From assembly GCA_000715635.1 (NCBI GenBank), contig KL569170.1:11887-18822 (forward strand): DNA of 6,936 nucleotides, written 5' to 3'. Both the position numbers and the translations under genes were made by a program. Source of the stretch: Streptomyces violaceus (lineage in GTDB: Bacteria > Actinomycetota > Actinomycetes > Streptomycetales > Streptomycetaceae). The notes below the pieces were generated by a model. That model was given only the letters and a program-made list of their open reading frames with translations, had not been told where the DNA came from and did not search any database. How positions within the stretch are numbered: position 1 is the first letter of the stretch; every line of letters starts with the position of its first letter. Shown here one piece after another: positions 6,183 through 6,936 of this stretch.

Positions 6183-6196
6183 GGGCCGTAAGGCCC
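6183..6196 (+). other. RNA hairpin with GNRA-type loop in the phosphodiesterase leader
   Basis: GGGCC (6183-6187) pairs perfectly with GGCCC (6192-6196) around GTAA (6188-6191), which as RNA is the stable GUAA tetraloop. It lies 35 nt before the TTG start and, if the candidate promoter is right, at the very 5' end of the mRNA, where it could stabilise the transcript. A protein-binding role is equally possible. Confidence 0.4.
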
Positions 6197-6214
6197 CCAG
6201 TGCCGCCTGTCGAC

Positions 6215-6223
6215 GGAAGAGAG
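6215..6223 (+). promoter_or_regulatory. Ribosome binding site supporting a TTG start
   Basis: GGAAGAGAG lies 7 nt before TTG 6231-6233. It is purine-rich but a moderate match to the anti-Shine-Dalgarno. No other in-frame start keeps the HRG active-site motif, so the site and the TTG support each other. Confidence 0.6.
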
Positions 6224-6230
6224 TCGCGTC

Positions 6231-6914
6231 TTGAACTTCCTCACCATCGGTCACCGCGGAGTCATGGGTGTGGAACCCGAGAACACCCTCCGATCCTTCG
6301 TCGCCGCCCAGGAGGCGGGTCTCGACGCCATAGAACTCGACCTGCATCTGAGCAAGGACGGCGCGCTCGTCGTGATGCACGACACGGACGTGGACCGCAC
6401 GACCGACGGCAGCGGGCCGATCGCCGAGAAGACCCTCGCCGAGCTGCGGGCCCTGGACGCGGGCCGGGGTGAGCGGGTACCGGTCTTCGAGGAGGTCCTG
6501 GAGGCCGTCCAGACGCCGATCCAGGCGGAGATCAAGGACGCCCAGGCGGCGCGGGCCCTGGCCGAGGTGATGAACCGGCGCGGGCTGGCCGGCCGGGTGG
6601 AGGTGTCCTCGTTCCACGACGAGGCGATCGCCGAGATCAAGCCACTCGTGCCAGGTGTGCGTACCGCGCTGATCGCCAGCCGCTATGGGACCGACATCGT
6701 GGACCGCGCCGTAGCGGTCGGCGCCGAGACCGTCTGCCTGAACATCCGCCGGCTCACCCTGGAGATCGTCGAGCGTGCACGCAAGGCCGACCTGAAGATC
6801 ATCGGCTGGGTGGTGAACACGCAGGACCATCTGCGGCTCGTCCGGGCCTTCGGTCTGGACGGCGCGACCACCGACCACCCGGACATCAAGCGCACGGGCC
6901 GTTTCACGGCCTAG
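6231..6914 (+). CDS. Glycerophosphodiester phosphodiesterase, cytoplasmic type
   Basis: This 227-aa protein is a complete GDPD-family TIM barrel of the short, bacterial UgpQ-like size. The family hydrolyses glycerophosphodiesters, such as glycerophosphocholine or glycerophosphoethanolamine, to sn-glycerol 3-phosphate and an alcohol, recycling lipid head groups. Visible motifs are GHRG (7-10; His8 and Arg9), EPEN (15-18), ELDLHLSKDG (35-44; Glu35 and Asp37 as metal ligands), VVMHD (48-52; His50 catalytic), EIKD (100-103), GWVVNT (192-197) and GATTDHPD (211-218), all in family order. There is no signal peptide, unlike the secreted GlpQ type, so it should act in the cytoplasm on imported or internally formed substrate. 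Translation starts at TTG 6231: the next ATG (codon 12) would delete His8 and Arg9. It is transcribed away from the aldolase operon and shares the 250-nt intergenic region. I see no PHO-box pair upstream, so phosphate control is not supported by sequence. Confidence 0.93.
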   Translation: MNFLTIGHRGVMGVEPENTLRSFVAAQEAGLDAIELDLHLSKDGALVVMHDTDVDRTTDGSGPIAEKTLAELRALDAGRGERVPVFEEVLEAVQTPIQAEIKDAQAARALAEVMNRRGLAGRVEVSSFHDEAIAEIKPLVPGVRTALIASRYGTDIVDRAVAVGAETVCLNIRRLTLEIVERARKADLKIIGWVVNTQDHLRLVRAFGLDGATTDHPDIKRTGRFTA

Positions 6915-6924
6915 CGGCTAGCCG
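6915..6924. repeat. 10-bp perfect palindrome right after the phosphodiesterase stop
   Basis: CGGCTAGCCG is self-complementary and begins one base after the TAG stop. With no loop bases it would make a poor hairpin alone; the window ends 12 bases later, so whether it is part of a terminator cannot be judged. Confidence 0.2.
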
Positions 6925-6936
6925 AGTTCCTTTATC

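Noticed and set aside
6062..6247. Small 61-codon frame on the minus strand in the intergenic region
   Set aside because: It has no ribosome site or recognisable motif, overlaps the phosphodiesterase start and runs through the putative control region.
6237..6256. Possible PHO box with two TCACC repeats at the start of the phosphodiesterase gene
   Set aside because: The repeats are 10 rather than 11 nt apart, lie inside the coding sequence, and encode conserved residues around the HRG motif.
4556..6472. Open frame of 638 codons on the plus strand opposite the DUF6421-like gene
   Set aside because: It spans the divergent intergenic region and runs into the phosphodiesterase gene in another frame; its composition is typical of a high-GC shadow frame.

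Overview
The window looks like chromosomal DNA of a Streptomyces or a close relative. It is very GC-rich, uses GTG and TTG starts beside ATG, has short or overlapping gene junctions, and every protein resembles streptomycete families as I know them. I see no mobile element, rRNA, tRNA or CRISPR. The assignment rests on sequence character and recall, not on a database search.

Layout: (1) 1-561 (+) is the 3' part of a PlsC-type acyltransferase gene. It converges on (2) a small transglutaminase-like protein at 598-1170 (-), with a hairpin between them. (3) A 173-nt divergent control region (1171-1343) separates that gene from (4) a secreted three-domain beta-rich protein of unknown function at 1344-2714 (+). 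That gene runs tail-to-tail, 10 nt away, into (5) a three-gene operon on the minus strand, transcribed from right to left: a 465-aa uncharacterised protein I match to DUF6421 (4583-5980), a divergent SDR-type oxidoreductase (3792-4541) and a PLP-dependent threonine aldolase-like enzyme (2725-3795). (6) A 250-nt divergent region (5981-6230) with two dyads leads to (7) a complete cytoplasmic-type glycerophosphodiester phosphodiesterase at 6231-6914 (+) with a TTG start.

The acyltransferase and the phosphodiesterase at the two ends both belong to phospholipid metabolism, one building phosphatidic acid and the other recycling deacylated lipid head groups. Nothing shows that they work with the genes between them.

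The part most likely to be undescribed is the trio. SDR and aldolase are coupled by a GTGA stop/start overlap, and the first gene lies 41 nt upstream, so they are probably one transcript. The DUF6421-like protein carries an HDxxHxHGD motif followed 24 residues later by EELRCD, which recalls the paired metal-binding motifs of gluzincin peptidases, especially M49. The SDR keeps S, Y and K but appears to lack the tetrad Asn and the usual PG after the Lys. Together they suggest a small uncharacterised pathway that makes or breaks a beta-hydroxy-alpha-amino acid. That function is inference.
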